From Isosphaeraceae bacterium EP7 (GTDB lineage: Bacteria > Planctomycetota > Planctomycetia > Isosphaerales > Isosphaeraceae): a stretch of DNA of 64,000 bases. Where the stretch lies: positions 2,739,174 through 2,803,173 of the forward strand of contig CP151667.1 of the NCBI GenBank assembly GCA_038400315.1, read 5' to 3'. The notes beneath the pieces are model-generated. The model was given only the letters and a program-made list of their open reading frames with translations, was not told the DNA's origin and ran no database searches. How positions within the stretch are numbered: the first letter of the stretch is position 1; each line of letters starts with the position of its first letter. The position numbers were made by a program, and so were the translations under genes. This document shows, piece after piece, positions 50,189 through 59,400 of the stretch.

Positions 50189-51964
50189 TCAAGCTTCGGC
50201 GGGCCTGGTCCGACGCCGGACGAGCCGGCGCAGGCGAAGGACTCTCAAGTGCTCGCCCAGGTCGGGGAACATCAGGCCGAAGCTCAGGGTGGCGGCGGCT
50301 TGAAGGCCGATCAATGCGGAGACCCTGCGGACCAGGCCGTGGCGACGATGGACGCCCTCGATCGCTCGGTGCGTCTCTGCCTCTGCGGGGGCGACCTGGC
50401 CCGGATCAGATTCGGTTGTCGATTGTTCGATGGTGGATTCGGCGATCAGATCGATCCGCGGCGAGCCGTTGTCCCGGCCCCGGCCCCCCGCCCGGCCCGA
50501 GGCCAGCAGGGGAAATCCGCCGGTCCCTCGAATCGACGAAAGGCCGGCGTCCTGGTCGCAGAGGTCGTCGACATCACCGAGGGCATCCGGCGAGCCTTCG
50601 ACGACCTCGGCATCTCCGCCCGAGTCTTGCCCGAGGGCAACCAGGGCCAGGTCGACGCGGACCGTCTCGCGGGCGTCGATGGCGCGGGTGGGGCTGCCAT
50701 CGCCGAAGGCCCCGCCCATCGGGGCGGCGGCCAGGGCGGGCAGGGGGCCGGTCATCGCCGGCTGCGGTCCGAGCACGATCGCCAGGGTGGCCGAGTCCGT
50801 CAGCTGCTGGGGGACCTGGGATGAGACGCCCGACGTATCGGAGGGGGGCGTGGACGGGGTGATGAGGCCCGACGGGGCGGTGGTGTTCCCGCCCTTCGGA
50901 GCTTCGGGCAGACCGGGAATGGTCGGCGAGACAGGGTCCGGGGGCACGTTGAGCGTGGAGTCGGAGTGCACGTCAACGTGCATGAAATAGTCGGCCAGCA
51001 GGCCCTGGTTCGCCCCTGCGCCGTGGCCAAACTCCCCGCCCGAGTTGCCGGGATCGGCCGGGTAGAAATCGCCGACGCCGCCGGCCATGGTGTCGGCCTC
51101 GGCGTCGTCGGAAAAGGCGGGGCGGATGATACCGATGTTGAGATGGGGGCCGGCCGCCTTGAGGAATTCGCTCAGGTCCATCTCCGTGATCGGCCCATCA
51201 CCGAAGAGCGGGCGACGGCCGAGCTCGTTGCCCTCCGAGTCGAACACGGCGATCACCGATGCGGCGGAGAGTTGCGGCCCAATCCGGCCGAGCTGGATAT
51301 GCACCGACGAGACGCTCGACGCGACCTGGACCTGATAGAAGTCGGTCCGATCCTCGCCGCGCATGCTGCCCAGGACCATGGTGCTGGCGAAGCTGGGCAG
51401 GATCTGGCCGGTCAGCGACGAGTCATTGTCGCCGTCGCGTTCCCAGACGATCGTCGTCCCCTCCGACGCCGCCGCGATCCCCGAGGCAGGCAGGGCGACA
51501 GGCCCGACGAACGCGGGCGGGGTGGGACGACTGGAGGCCAGGGAGGGCTCGAGGTCATCGAACCAGGGACGATCGCGGATCAGGGCCATGACCGCACCGC
51601 CGTCCGGCCAGGGGAGGCCCTCAAGGCTCCCCGGCTGAAGCACCCCGACGTTGCCGTCGTGGAAGGTCAGCAGCATGGCGTAAGGGGGCAGTTCCGACGA
51701 GCCCGAGGAATTCTCGACGCCAGGGTCCGACGCGTCCACCTCCGCCGCGACCGGTTTGGGCGGCGGTTCGGGTACGTACAGGGTGGATTCGGCCGCGTCG
51801 AGCAGCAAGCGACCTTCCAGCGCCTCGATCGCCGGCCGCAGCGAGGGCCGCCGCCTCGGCAGGCTCGATTCGCCCGTCGCGTCCGCACCGACCGTCCTGG
51901 CGTGCTGTCGATCGCGTTGGAATCGCATGTGGGGCCGATCCGGACTTCCTTGGTGCGCATCCAT
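50189..51964 (-). CDS. Large exported-type protein with LEPR-XLL-like N-terminal motif
   Basis: A 591-residue protein of low-complexity composition (Ala, Gly, Pro, Asp, Ser). Residues 41-57 read SLRPAIEALEGRLLLDA, close to the LEPR-XLL motif (LExRxLLSA/DA) that marks many planctomycete surface or exported proteins near their N-terminus. A beta-rich domain follows (VQVASSVSSVHIQLGRIGP, VIAVFDSEGNELGRR at about 210-250), resembling the pre-peptidase-type or dockerin-adjacent domains in such proteins, then a long Pro/Thr/Ser linker. Near the C-terminus is one possible membrane helix (VSALIGLQAAATLSFGLMF) ending in an Arg-rich tail (RLRRLVRRRTR), which suggests anchoring in the inner membrane. 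Function unknown. Start ATG at 51962-51964; divergent from the second BlaI gene. Confidence 0.75.
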   Translation of the reverse strand: MDAHQGSPDRPHMRFQRDRQHARTVGADATGESSLPRRRPSLRPAIEALEGRLLLDAAESTLYVPEPPPKPVAAEVDASDPGVENSSGSSELPPYAMLLTFHDGNVGVLQPGSLEGLPWPDGGAVMALIRDRPWFDDLEPSLASSRPTPPAFVGPVALPASGIAAASEGTTIVWERDGDNDSSLTGQILPSFASTMVLGSMRGEDRTDFYQVQVASSVSSVHIQLGRIGPQLSAASVIAVFDSEGNELGRRPLFGDGPITEMDLSEFLKAAGPHLNIGIIRPAFSDDAEADTMAGGVGDFYPADPGNSGGEFGHGAGANQGLLADYFMHVDVHSDSTLNVPPDPVSPTIPGLPEAPKGGNTTAPSGLITPSTPPSDTSGVSSQVPQQLTDSATLAIVLGPQPAMTGPLPALAAAPMGGAFGDGSPTRAIDARETVRVDLALVALGQDSGGDAEVVEGSPDALGDVDDLCDQDAGLSSIRGTGGFPLLASGRAGGRGRDNGSPRIDLIAESTIEQSTTESDPGQVAPAEAETHRAIEGVHRRHGLVRRVSALIGLQAAATLSFGLMFPDLGEHLRVLRLRRLVRRRTRPAEA

Positions 51965-52190
51965 CGCGGACGTCGTGTCGGGCCCAGACGGCTCCTGAGA
52001 GGGCCCAAGGGCTTGCAGGCCCCTTCGATGGAGTCTGATCCTTCTCTTTCCTAACGAAAACCCCCCGACATTGCCGACAGGCTTTTTTCAGGCAGGAGCC
52101 CCCCAATCCATAACTCTCACCAGAAAGAAGAGTTGTGTCCATTGTTTTGTACGAGTCACTGAGCTTATTTGGCCTCGGGTGGTCGGTGCT

Positions 52191-52200
52191 CGAAATTTCG
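52191..52200. promoter_or_regulatory. AAATTT-centred palindrome upstream of the second BlaI gene
   Basis: CGAAATTTCG is a perfect 10-bp palindrome. It shares the AAATTT core with CCAAATTTGG upstream of the first BlaI gene (13954-13963), but lies further away, about 220 bases from the BlaI start. Confidence 0.3.
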
Positions 52201-52233
52201 TTGGTAATTCCCTGGACCCCGTCCCACTGCACT

Positions 52234-52265
52234 CCTAGTATCCACTAGAGATCCAGTAGACTAGG
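52234..52265. promoter_or_regulatory. CTAG-rich interrupted palindrome, candidate BlaI operator
   Basis: Outer arms CCTAGT (52234-52239) and ACTAGG (52260-52265), with an inner CTAGT-ATCC-ACTAG (52235-52248). Three CTAG tetramers in 32 bases is striking because CTAG is rare in most bacterial genomes. About 150-185 bases upstream of the BlaI start. Confidence 0.4.
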
Positions 52266-52268
52266 TGC

Positions 52269-52287
52269 CATGCTTGTGTGAAGCATG
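52269..52287. other. Small hairpin next to the CTAG cluster
   Basis: CATGCTT / AAGCATG, 7-bp arms with a GTGTG loop, immediately after the CTAG cluster. May be an RNA hairpin in the leader or a further operator. Confidence 0.35.
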
Positions 52288-52417
52288 CGGATGAAGTGCC
52301 TGGGAGGGATGATTCCGCTGCTGAAGGGGAAAGCTCCGGGGCCGGTGGTCCGCGTGTCGGGGGGGCTGGTCGCGGGCGACGGCCCACTCCGAATTTCGTG
52401 TTCAAATGGGAGATTCA

Positions 52418-52870
52418 ATGATGGCATTGGCGCGACCTTCGGAGCTGGAGTTGCAGGTCCTGGCGGTGCTCTGGGAGCGGGGGCCGTCGACGGTGCGGGA
52501 AGTGATGGAGGCGATGCCCGACGGCAAGGATCGGGCTTACACGACGATCCTGTCGGTGATGCAGATGCTGGAGAAGAAGGGGTTAGCAGGTCACACGCAG
52601 CAGGGGCAGGCCAACATCTACAGCCCGATCGAGCCGCGGGGGCAGGTCCTGCGTCCCTTGATGGTCGACCTGATGCGCAACGTCTTCGGCGGCAGCCCCG
52701 CGCGTGCGCTGCAATGCCTGCTGGACTCGGCCCCCCCCGGCGAGGATGAGCTGGCGAAGATCCGCGACGTGATCCGCGAAGCCGAGGAAAACGCAGCCCG
52801 CACCCCGGAGGACGGCCGATGCACCTTGGGCTCCCCATCGCCTTCGACTCGCCGGCCTGGCGCCCCCTGA
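52418..52870 (+). CDS. BlaI/MecI/CopY-family transcriptional repressor (second copy)
   Basis: A 150-residue winged-helix repressor of the BlaI family: SELELQVLAVLWERGPSTVREV at the N-terminus, recognition-helix region RAYTTILSVMQMLEKKGL, wing residues HTQQGQANIYSPIEP, then a C-terminal dimerisation part with DLMRNVFGGSPARALQCLL. Starts at the ATG 52418 or the adjacent ATG 52421; GGGAG at 52408-52412 supports either, and an ATG at 52406 overlaps that site. Sequence differs clearly from the copy at 13.5-13.9 kb, so these are separate regulatory systems. The last 52 bases overlap the peptidase gene in another frame. It probably controls this operon through the symmetric elements upstream. Confidence 0.92.
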   Translation: MMALARPSELELQVLAVLWERGPSTVREVMEAMPDGKDRAYTTILSVMQMLEKKGLAGHTQQGQANIYSPIEPRGQVLRPLMVDLMRNVFGGSPARALQCLLDSAPPGEDELAKIRDVIREAEENAARTPEDGRCTLGSPSPSTRRPGAP

Positions 52871-55800
52871 TCGTGGCCTTGCTGCACACGCTCTGGCAGG
52901 GGGGCCTGCTGGCTTTGCTGCTCGTTCTCGCGCTCAGACGCCTGCCCGCGAGCCGCGGCAACGCCCGCTACACGCTGGCGTTGGCCGCCCAGTTCGGCGT
53001 CGTCGTGGCCTGGCTGCTCACCTGGTCCATCCTCTCCGTGGAGCCCGCCCGGAAGGATCCGCGCCCGACGCAAGCCATCAGCATTCCGTCCCGAATCAAC
53101 CTCGGGGCTCGTCCCGCACCATCCGTATCCGCCTCGCTGCCGGACACCTCTCCGGCCATCGTCGAACTCTCTCCCGAGTGGGTCGGCCTGGCCGCCGCGG
53201 GCTGGCTGGCCGGTGTCGCCCTGATGCTGACCAGGGCCGCCGCCGCGACCGCATCGGCGATGCGCCTGGGGAAAGGACCGACGGCGGACGACGCCGCGCT
53301 CCTCGACGCGGTCGACCGGATCCGCCAGGGCTGGGGTATCCGTCGCCCCATCCGCGTGGTCGTCACGAGATCCAGATTCGGCCCCGCCGTGCTCGGCCTG
53401 CTCCGGCCGACCTTGCTGCTGCCACTCTCGCTGATGACGGGCCTGGACCCAGACGCCCTCCAGGCCATCCTGGCCCACGAGCTGGCGCACATCCGCCGGC
53501 ACGATTTCGCCTGGAACCTGGCGCAGATGTGCGTCGAGTCGCTCCTCTTCTTCAACCCGGCCGTCTGGTGGCTGGGCCGCCAGGCCCGGCAAGAGCGAGA
53601 GGCCTGCTGCGACGCGATGGCCGTGACTCTGCTGGGCCGCCCGCTCGATTATTCACGGGCCCTGGCCGCCTGGGCCGAGCGATTGCGAGAGCATCGTTCG
53701 ATCCCGAACGCGGCCCTGGCCTGGACAGGCCGAGACGGTTCATCGTCCCTGCTCGGACGCATCGTCCGCATCCTCAGGCCGTCCGAGGCGCCAAGGCTCC
53801 AGCTCTCCTGGGCCGGCCTGGCCCTGCTGCTCGTGGGCTGCCCGCTGCTGCTGATCGCCTTGAAGCTGGGCTCCCTGGCATTCTCGAAGATCATTCCCAC
53901 GCCAGAACGGATCGAGAAGATCGAGCGGGCCAGGGCCCAATATACCGCGATTCCTCCCGATGAACCCGTGACGCATGGGACCATCCGGGGGACGCTGCGA
54001 AACCCCGACGGGTCGCCCTGGGCGGGACCGCCGATCGAGAGCTGGGCGGCCATCCTGAATCCGGCGAGCAATCTTGGGGGCGGCATGCCGGGCAAGCCCC
54101 AGCCGGCGAATTTCTCGATGGACGTGCTCGGCGGCCGGAATTGGCTGATCTTCTTCCCCGAGGGATACGCCCCCGCCGTAACGGACCCCATCGAGGTGGG
54201 GCCCGATGAAGTCATCGAGAATGTGAATGTCATGTTTCAGCCCGGATTCAAGGCGCGAATCCGCGTGATCGACGAGATGGGTGTGCCCGCCGCCGGCGTG
54301 AAGATCAAGGGGAGCTTGATCGTCGACGAACTTAACGTCAACTTTCCCGAGGGTCGATGGGGCGGCCCCGACGGCCTGACGACCGATGCCGAGGGCTTCG
54401 CCACGGTCGAGCATGCATCCGACCGCGTCTATCGCCTATCTGCCAAAGCTCCGGGATATCGCCGGGCGTCCGAGGTGAGAGTCCGCTTGAAACCGGGCGA
54501 GCCGACCACGTTAACCCTGGTCAAATACCGGACGAAGCCCGCCAGGGGGCTGGTTGTCGCCCCCGACGGAACGCCGGTTGCCGGGGCTCGCCTGGGAGTC
54601 TTCTCCGCATCGACTGTGAATCAAAGCAGTTTCGCCCATGGACGGGACACGATGGCGACCACCGGTGCCGACGGCCGATTCGAACTGCGAGAGCTTGAGG
54701 ATGAGACGAGCTACGGGATGCTGGTGACGACCGATCTGTATGGTCGTGGCCTGCTGACCGACGTGAGGGCTGGCCAGGAGGATGTCAGATTCGTCATCGG
54801 GCCGAGGCGATCGATCCGGGGGGCGATCAGGGGGTCTCTGGACGCGCTCATAAAAAGGCTCGGCAAGCCGGTCGTGACCATCCTCCAGAATGGGACTGAG
54901 GAGCAGCGGCGGCTGACCCGGTACGACGATGGTTTTATCGTGGACAGGATCCTGGTCGAGCCGGTTGGCGATGGTGGACAGTTCGTGGTCGAGGATGTTT
55001 TGCCGGGCGAGGTCGTGATCCATGCCGGCGACCACGTCCTTCGCCTCGAAGTCACAGAGACCGAGACAGCCGCGGTCATCGACTTGACTCGGCCCCTTGG
55101 AAAGATCCCCACTCGCAAGCTGATCATCCGCCTTATCGGAACGGACTCCTCAGATCCCGTCACGGGATCGATCGTCGGCCAGTTCATCGGGCGCAGTGGA
55201 TTGGATCAGCCCGGCCCCGGCCAATTTGACGAGACTCTGGTCGAGGGCGAGGTGAGCGTCGAAGTGCCGATCGATTGCCAGGTCAACTTCGACGCGAGGT
55301 CCGTCAAGGGCTATTGGTTCCCGAGCCAATCCCTCTCAATTAACTCCGGGGATAAACCGTTAAGCCTCAAGGTCCAGGCCTCGCCGGCGGGGGCGATCGT
55401 CGGACAGGTCTTCAACTCCGACGGGACCCCGGCGGATCGGTATACGTACCTGATCTACAAATCGACCGATGCACCGGGTTCGGCAGGTTGGGTCCGCGGA
55501 CAATACCAGTTTCAGGAGGGAGCTGAGTCCCGCTACTTCCTCGGCCCGCTGCCATTCGGCAAGACCTACGTCTTGACCGCGGGCCGGAATGCGAATCAGG
55601 TGGATAGCCCGCCGATCAGGCTCGATGGGCGTGTGGCCACGGTCAAAGTCGATATAAAGCTCGCCGCGACCTCCGACGTGACAGGCCGGATCGTCGCCCC
55701 GGATGGCAAACCCCTCGCCGGAATCAACGTCAGCGTCGACTTCGAACAATCGAAGTCTGGCTCCCTGTTCAGCAGTCCGACGACGACGGACCGCGAGGGC

Positions 55801-56250
55801 CGTTTCCGCTTCTCGGGCTTGAATCCCGGGTTGGGACCTTATGTCGTCGATGTCGTACCCCTACGCGACTACCAGGGCACCCGGGCCACCGTGGTCGCTG
55901 GCGGCCCGCCCGTCGAGATCAAGCTGGCGCGAGGGCGAATCATCGAGGGCCGCGTCCTCGACGCCGCGACGGGCTGGCCCATCCCCGGGGCCGGCCTGAG
56001 CGCGCGGCTCCAGGAGCTCGAAACCGGCGTTGTTTGGTCCTCCAAGGTTGAAGGGAAGACTGACGCCAATGGCCACTTCCGATTCAGCACCCTGCCCGCG
56101 AAGCCGATGATTCTCTCGGTCGAGGAGGGCCACTTTCGGGAGCGGGGCGGGGACCTCAAGATCGACGCGAACTCGGCCGGCCCGATCGAGTTTCGCGTGG
56201 CGTTGCCGGCGGATTCGGCCCTCAGGCCCAGGCGACCGGACGGCCGTTGA
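52819..56250 (+). CDS. M56 (BlaR1-like) metallopeptidase with long carboxypeptidase-regulatory-like tail
   Basis: A 1,143-residue membrane protein. N-terminal M56 part: transmembrane helices (about 17-40 and 53-75, 120-140), zinc motif HELAH at 220-224 and third-ligand ERE in QEREACCDAMA (Glu261), and a fourth helix (about 329-354). From about 390 to the end it is an extracytoplasmic chain of beta domains of the carboxypeptidase regulatory-like/Ig type (GTIRGTLRNPDGSPWAG, GLVVAPDGTPVAGARLGV, GQVFNSDGTPADRYTYL, GRIVAPDGKPLAGINVSV, GRVLDAATGWPIPGAGL), at least five units. There is no penicillin-binding sensor, so the ligand is not a beta-lactam by this reading. The ATG at 52819 lies inside the repressor gene (52-base overlap), so both are coupled. 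Confidence 0.88.
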   Translation: MHLGLPIAFDSPAWRPLIVALLHTLWQGGLLALLLVLALRRLPASRGNARYTLALAAQFGVVVAWLLTWSILSVEPARKDPRPTQAISIPSRINLGARPAPSVSASLPDTSPAIVELSPEWVGLAAAGWLAGVALMLTRAAAATASAMRLGKGPTADDAALLDAVDRIRQGWGIRRPIRVVVTRSRFGPAVLGLLRPTLLLPLSLMTGLDPDALQAILAHELAHIRRHDFAWNLAQMCVESLLFFNPAVWWLGRQARQEREACCDAMAVTLLGRPLDYSRALAAWAERLREHRSIPNAALAWTGRDGSSSLLGRIVRILRPSEAPRLQLSWAGLALLLVGCPLLLIALKLGSLAFSKIIPTPERIEKIERARAQYTAIPPDEPVTHGTIRGTLRNPDGSPWAGPPIESWAAILNPASNLGGGMPGKPQPANFSMDVLGGRNWLIFFPEGYAPAVTDPIEVGPDEVIENVNVMFQPGFKARIRVIDEMGVPAAGVKIKGSLIVDELNVNFPEGRWGGPDGLTTDAEGFATVEHASDRVYRLSAKAPGYRRASEVRVRLKPGEPTTLTLVKYRTKPARGLVVAPDGTPVAGARLGVFSASTVNQSSFAHGRDTMATTGADGRFELRELEDETSYGMLVTTDLYGRGLLTDVRAGQEDVRFVIGPRRSIRGAIRGSLDALIKRLGKPVVTILQNGTEEQRRLTRYDDGFIVDRILVEPVGDGGQFVVEDVLPGEVVIHAGDHVLRLEVTETETAAVIDLTRPLGKIPTRKLIIRLIGTDSSDPVTGSIVGQFIGRSGLDQPGPGQFDETLVEGEVSVEVPIDCQVNFDARSVKGYWFPSQSLSINSGDKPLSLKVQASPAGAIVGQVFNSDGTPADRYTYLIYKSTDAPGSAGWVRGQYQFQEGAESRYFLGPLPFGKTYVLTAGRNANQVDSPPIRLDGRVATVKVDIKLAATSDVTGRIVAPDGKPLAGINVSVDFEQSKSGSLFSSPTTTDREGRFRFSGLNPGLGPYVVDVVPLRDYQGTRATVVAGGPPVEIKLARGRIIEGRVLDAATGWPIPGAGLSARLQELETGVVWSSKVEGKTDANGHFRFSTLPAKPMILSVEEGHFRERGGDLKIDANSAGPIEFRVALPADSALRPRRPDGR

Positions 56251-56334
56251 TCTGAGGAGAGAAAGGCTGGCGAAGAAGAAGTTGGGGGGTAGCCCCTAAG
56301 ATCTGGGTGGCTGGATCGTCTATAAGGGGGTGTG

Positions 56335-56354
56335 CGCGGCCGCGAGGGGCCGCG
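56335..56354. other. Hairpin in the leader of the macroglobulin-like gene
   Basis: CGCGGCC (56335-56341) pairs with GGCCGCG (56348-56354), six-base loop, between the M56 gene stop and the GTG start at 56413. It may terminate the upstream transcript or fold in the leader of the next one. Confidence 0.4.
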
Positions 56355-56412
56355 TGCCGCACTTCGCCGGCGCACCTTGCGTGCGCCACCCCCCTTCGAT
56401 GAGGAGCCAGCC

Positions 56413-59400
56413 GTGGCACGACGGATCGTCGGGTCGTTTCTCTCATTCGCCGCGGGGGTGCTCGCCACCTCGCTGATGCTGGGTGCCGATGCGCCCGCGC
56501 CCAATCCGGCGCATCGGGCCATCGAGCCGGTGGCCCCGGTGCTTCCCGCCGATGTGGTCGCGGCGATGCAGGAGAAGCGGTATGAGCAGGCTGCGACGTC
56601 GCTCGTGCGGATGGAAGGGGAGGCGAAAGCCGAGGATCAGGCCTATTTTTCCCTAATCCGTGGCATTGCCCAGCGGTTGGGCGGGAAGAAGGCCGAGGCC
56701 CGAGGCACGCTGACCAAGGCGATCGAGGGGGCACCCAAGGGGCCCTGGGCCGCCAAGCTCCGGTTCGAGCTGGCCACGCTGGAGGTGGCCGAGGGGAAGT
56801 TTGCCGCGGCCGAGGCCCTGGCCCGCGAGGAGGCCCAGGGCCTGCTGGCGGGCGACCGCAAGGACAGGCTGGCGGTCGTTTATGAGAACTTCGCCAAAAC
56901 TCTGCTCAAACCCGACGATCCGATCACGCCGGCCGATCCCGAGTCGGCCTACGCCCTGCTAGATCAGGCCCGCCAGCTTGCCAGGGGAGACGCCCTGCGA
57001 GCCAGGCTGCTGCTGGCCAAGGCCCGCGCCAGCCGCCAGGCGAACAACCTGCCGCGAGCCATTGCCGACTTCCAGGCCTATGTCAGCGCCAAGCCCGCGG
57101 GGGCAGATGCCGCAGAGGCACGCTTTGAACTGGCCGATGCGCAGCTGAACGCCGGCCAGCCGCTGCAAGCCCGGCTCGCCTGGGCCGACCTGGCCCGCGA
57201 CCTCGCCGGCAAGACCGAGGCGCCCCTGGTCGAGCTGCGTGCCCGCGCCCTGCTGGGAATCGCCCGGACGCACGGCATCCCGGCTCCCGCCGACGACACC
57301 CAGCTCAACCTGGGCGTCGCCGCCCTCCGCCGCTTCCTGGCCGCGGCGCCGGCGCATCCCAAGGCGGTTCGCGCGGCCTACGACATCGGCGCGTCGTACC
57401 TCTCGCGAGGCAAGACCCAGGAGGCTTACACCGCCTTCCTCGCCTTCCTGAAGGGGGACGGCTACAAGGCCGAGTCCGACGAGGCCAGGCGCGAGCTTGC
57501 CGCCCTGACCCCGACGGCGACGTTCCAGGTGGGCCAGGTCCTCCAGCAGCAGGGGAAGTTCGCCGATGCGATCGAGGCCTGGAAGGGTTACCTGGCCAAA
57601 TTCCCCGACGGCCCGCAGAGCGCCGACGCCCAGCGCCTGATCCTGGACACGCAGCTCGCCATCGCCGACGACCTCGCCAGGCGCGAAGCCTACGACAAGG
57701 CCCGCGCCGCCTGGACCGCCTTCGCGGCCCAGAACCCGTTGGACCCGCGCGTGCCGAGCCTGCTCTTCCGAGTGGGCGAGTCGTTCCTGCCCGAGAAGAA
57801 GCCCGACGCCGCCGTGGCCGCCTGGGAGCCCCTGCTCAGCAGGTTCCCCGACATCGAGCCGGCCGCGCACGCCCAGTTCGAGATTGCTCGCATCCGCGAA
57901 GTTGACAAGGGAGACCCCGCCGCTGCGGTCGACCTGTACCGCAAAATTTCCGTATCCCCCTGGGCGCAACAGGCCCAAGCACGGATCGCGGTGATGGAGT
58001 CGCGGCACCTCCAGGTCATCAGCCCGAAGGCCTATCGATCGGGCGAGGCCGCCTCATTGAAGGTCACCACGCGCAACCTGGAGACGCTGACCTTCACCGC
58101 CTACAAGCTGGACGCGGAGGCCTATTTCCGCAAGAAGCACGGCCTCCAGCGAGACATCGCCGGCCTGGACATCGGACTGGTCGCCCCCGACGCCGAGTGG
58201 ACCGTGCCCGTGGCCGGCTACGGCAAGTTCAAGACCCTGGAACATGATTATCCCCTGCCCAAGCTGACCCTGCCCGGCGTGTACGTGGTGCGGGTGACCG
58301 ACGAGAAGCACCTGCAAGCGACGACCCTGGTGCTGGGCAGCGACCTCGACGCGATCGTGAAGACCTCGCGCGATCAGATCCTGGTCTTCGCGCAGGATAT
58401 GAAGACTGGCAAGGGGCGGGCCGGAGCACGCGTGCTGGTCTCCGACGGCGGCGCGGTGATCCTGGACGCCAAGGCGGGGCCCGATGGCGTGCTGCTCTCG
58501 AGCTGGAAGGAACCGCGAGGGCCGGGGTCGAGCCTGACCTATCTGGTCCTGGACGGGCCCGACGCGGCGGGATCGGGCCTGAGCGTCCCAGGCGAGGTGG
58601 CGCAAGGGCTCTCCGCGCGTGCCTATCTCTACACCGATCGGCCGGCGTATCGGCCCGGGCAGTCGGTCGAGCTTCGCGGCGTGGTACGCGAGGTGAAGGA
58701 TGGGCAATATGAGAATCCGGCGGGCATCGCCTACACCCTGGAAGTGACCGACAGCCGGGGGAGGCTGCTACTCTCCAGGCCGGCGACGCTCTCGGCGTTC
58801 GGCACGTTCCACGAGAGGGTTGCGCTCGACGAGTCGGCCCCGGTGGGCGACTACCGCGTGCGAATTTCGAGGCCCGGACGGGGCGACTTCTCGGGCGGCT
58901 TCCGGGTGGACTCGTACAAGCTGGAGAAGATCACCCTGAGCATCGACCTGCCGAAGACGGTCTACATCCGGGGCGAGTCGGTCAAGGCGAAGGCCGTGGC
59001 GAGCTACCAGTACGGGTCGCCGGCGGCCGGGCGGCCGATCGAGGTGACGCTGCCGGACGGCCGGACGGTGGCAGGCTCGACCGACGCGGCGGGCGCGTTC
59101 GCGGTGGAGTTCGCCACGGACGGATTTGCCGAGGAGCAGGCCCTGAGGATCGTCGCGCGGCTGCCGCAGGATGACGTGGCCGCCGCGGCCGATGTCCGGT
59201 TGGCCGTCCAGGGGTTCCGCCTATCGCTGGAGACGCGCCGGACGGTTTACCTCGATGGCGAGTCGTTCGGACTGGACGTCATCGCGGTCGACGCCCAGGG
59301 CAAGCCCGCGGGTCGTGCCGTCAAGGTCTCGGTGCTCAAGCAGGTGACACGCGGCTCGGTGGTCGCCGAGCGCGAGATCTCGACGGCCAGCGTGACCACC

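Larger units (their letters stand above)
51965..52417. other. Divergent regulatory region of the LEPR-XLL and second BlaI genes
   Basis: About 450 bases without a gene, with many symmetric elements: AACTCT / AGAGTT (52112-52134, 11-base loop), the palindrome CGAAATTTCG (52191-52200), a CTAG cluster (52234-52265) and CATGCTT / AAGCATG (52269-52287, 5-base loop). This density of symmetry in a short A+T-richer stretch suggests several protein-binding sites or RNA structure. Confidence 0.5.
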
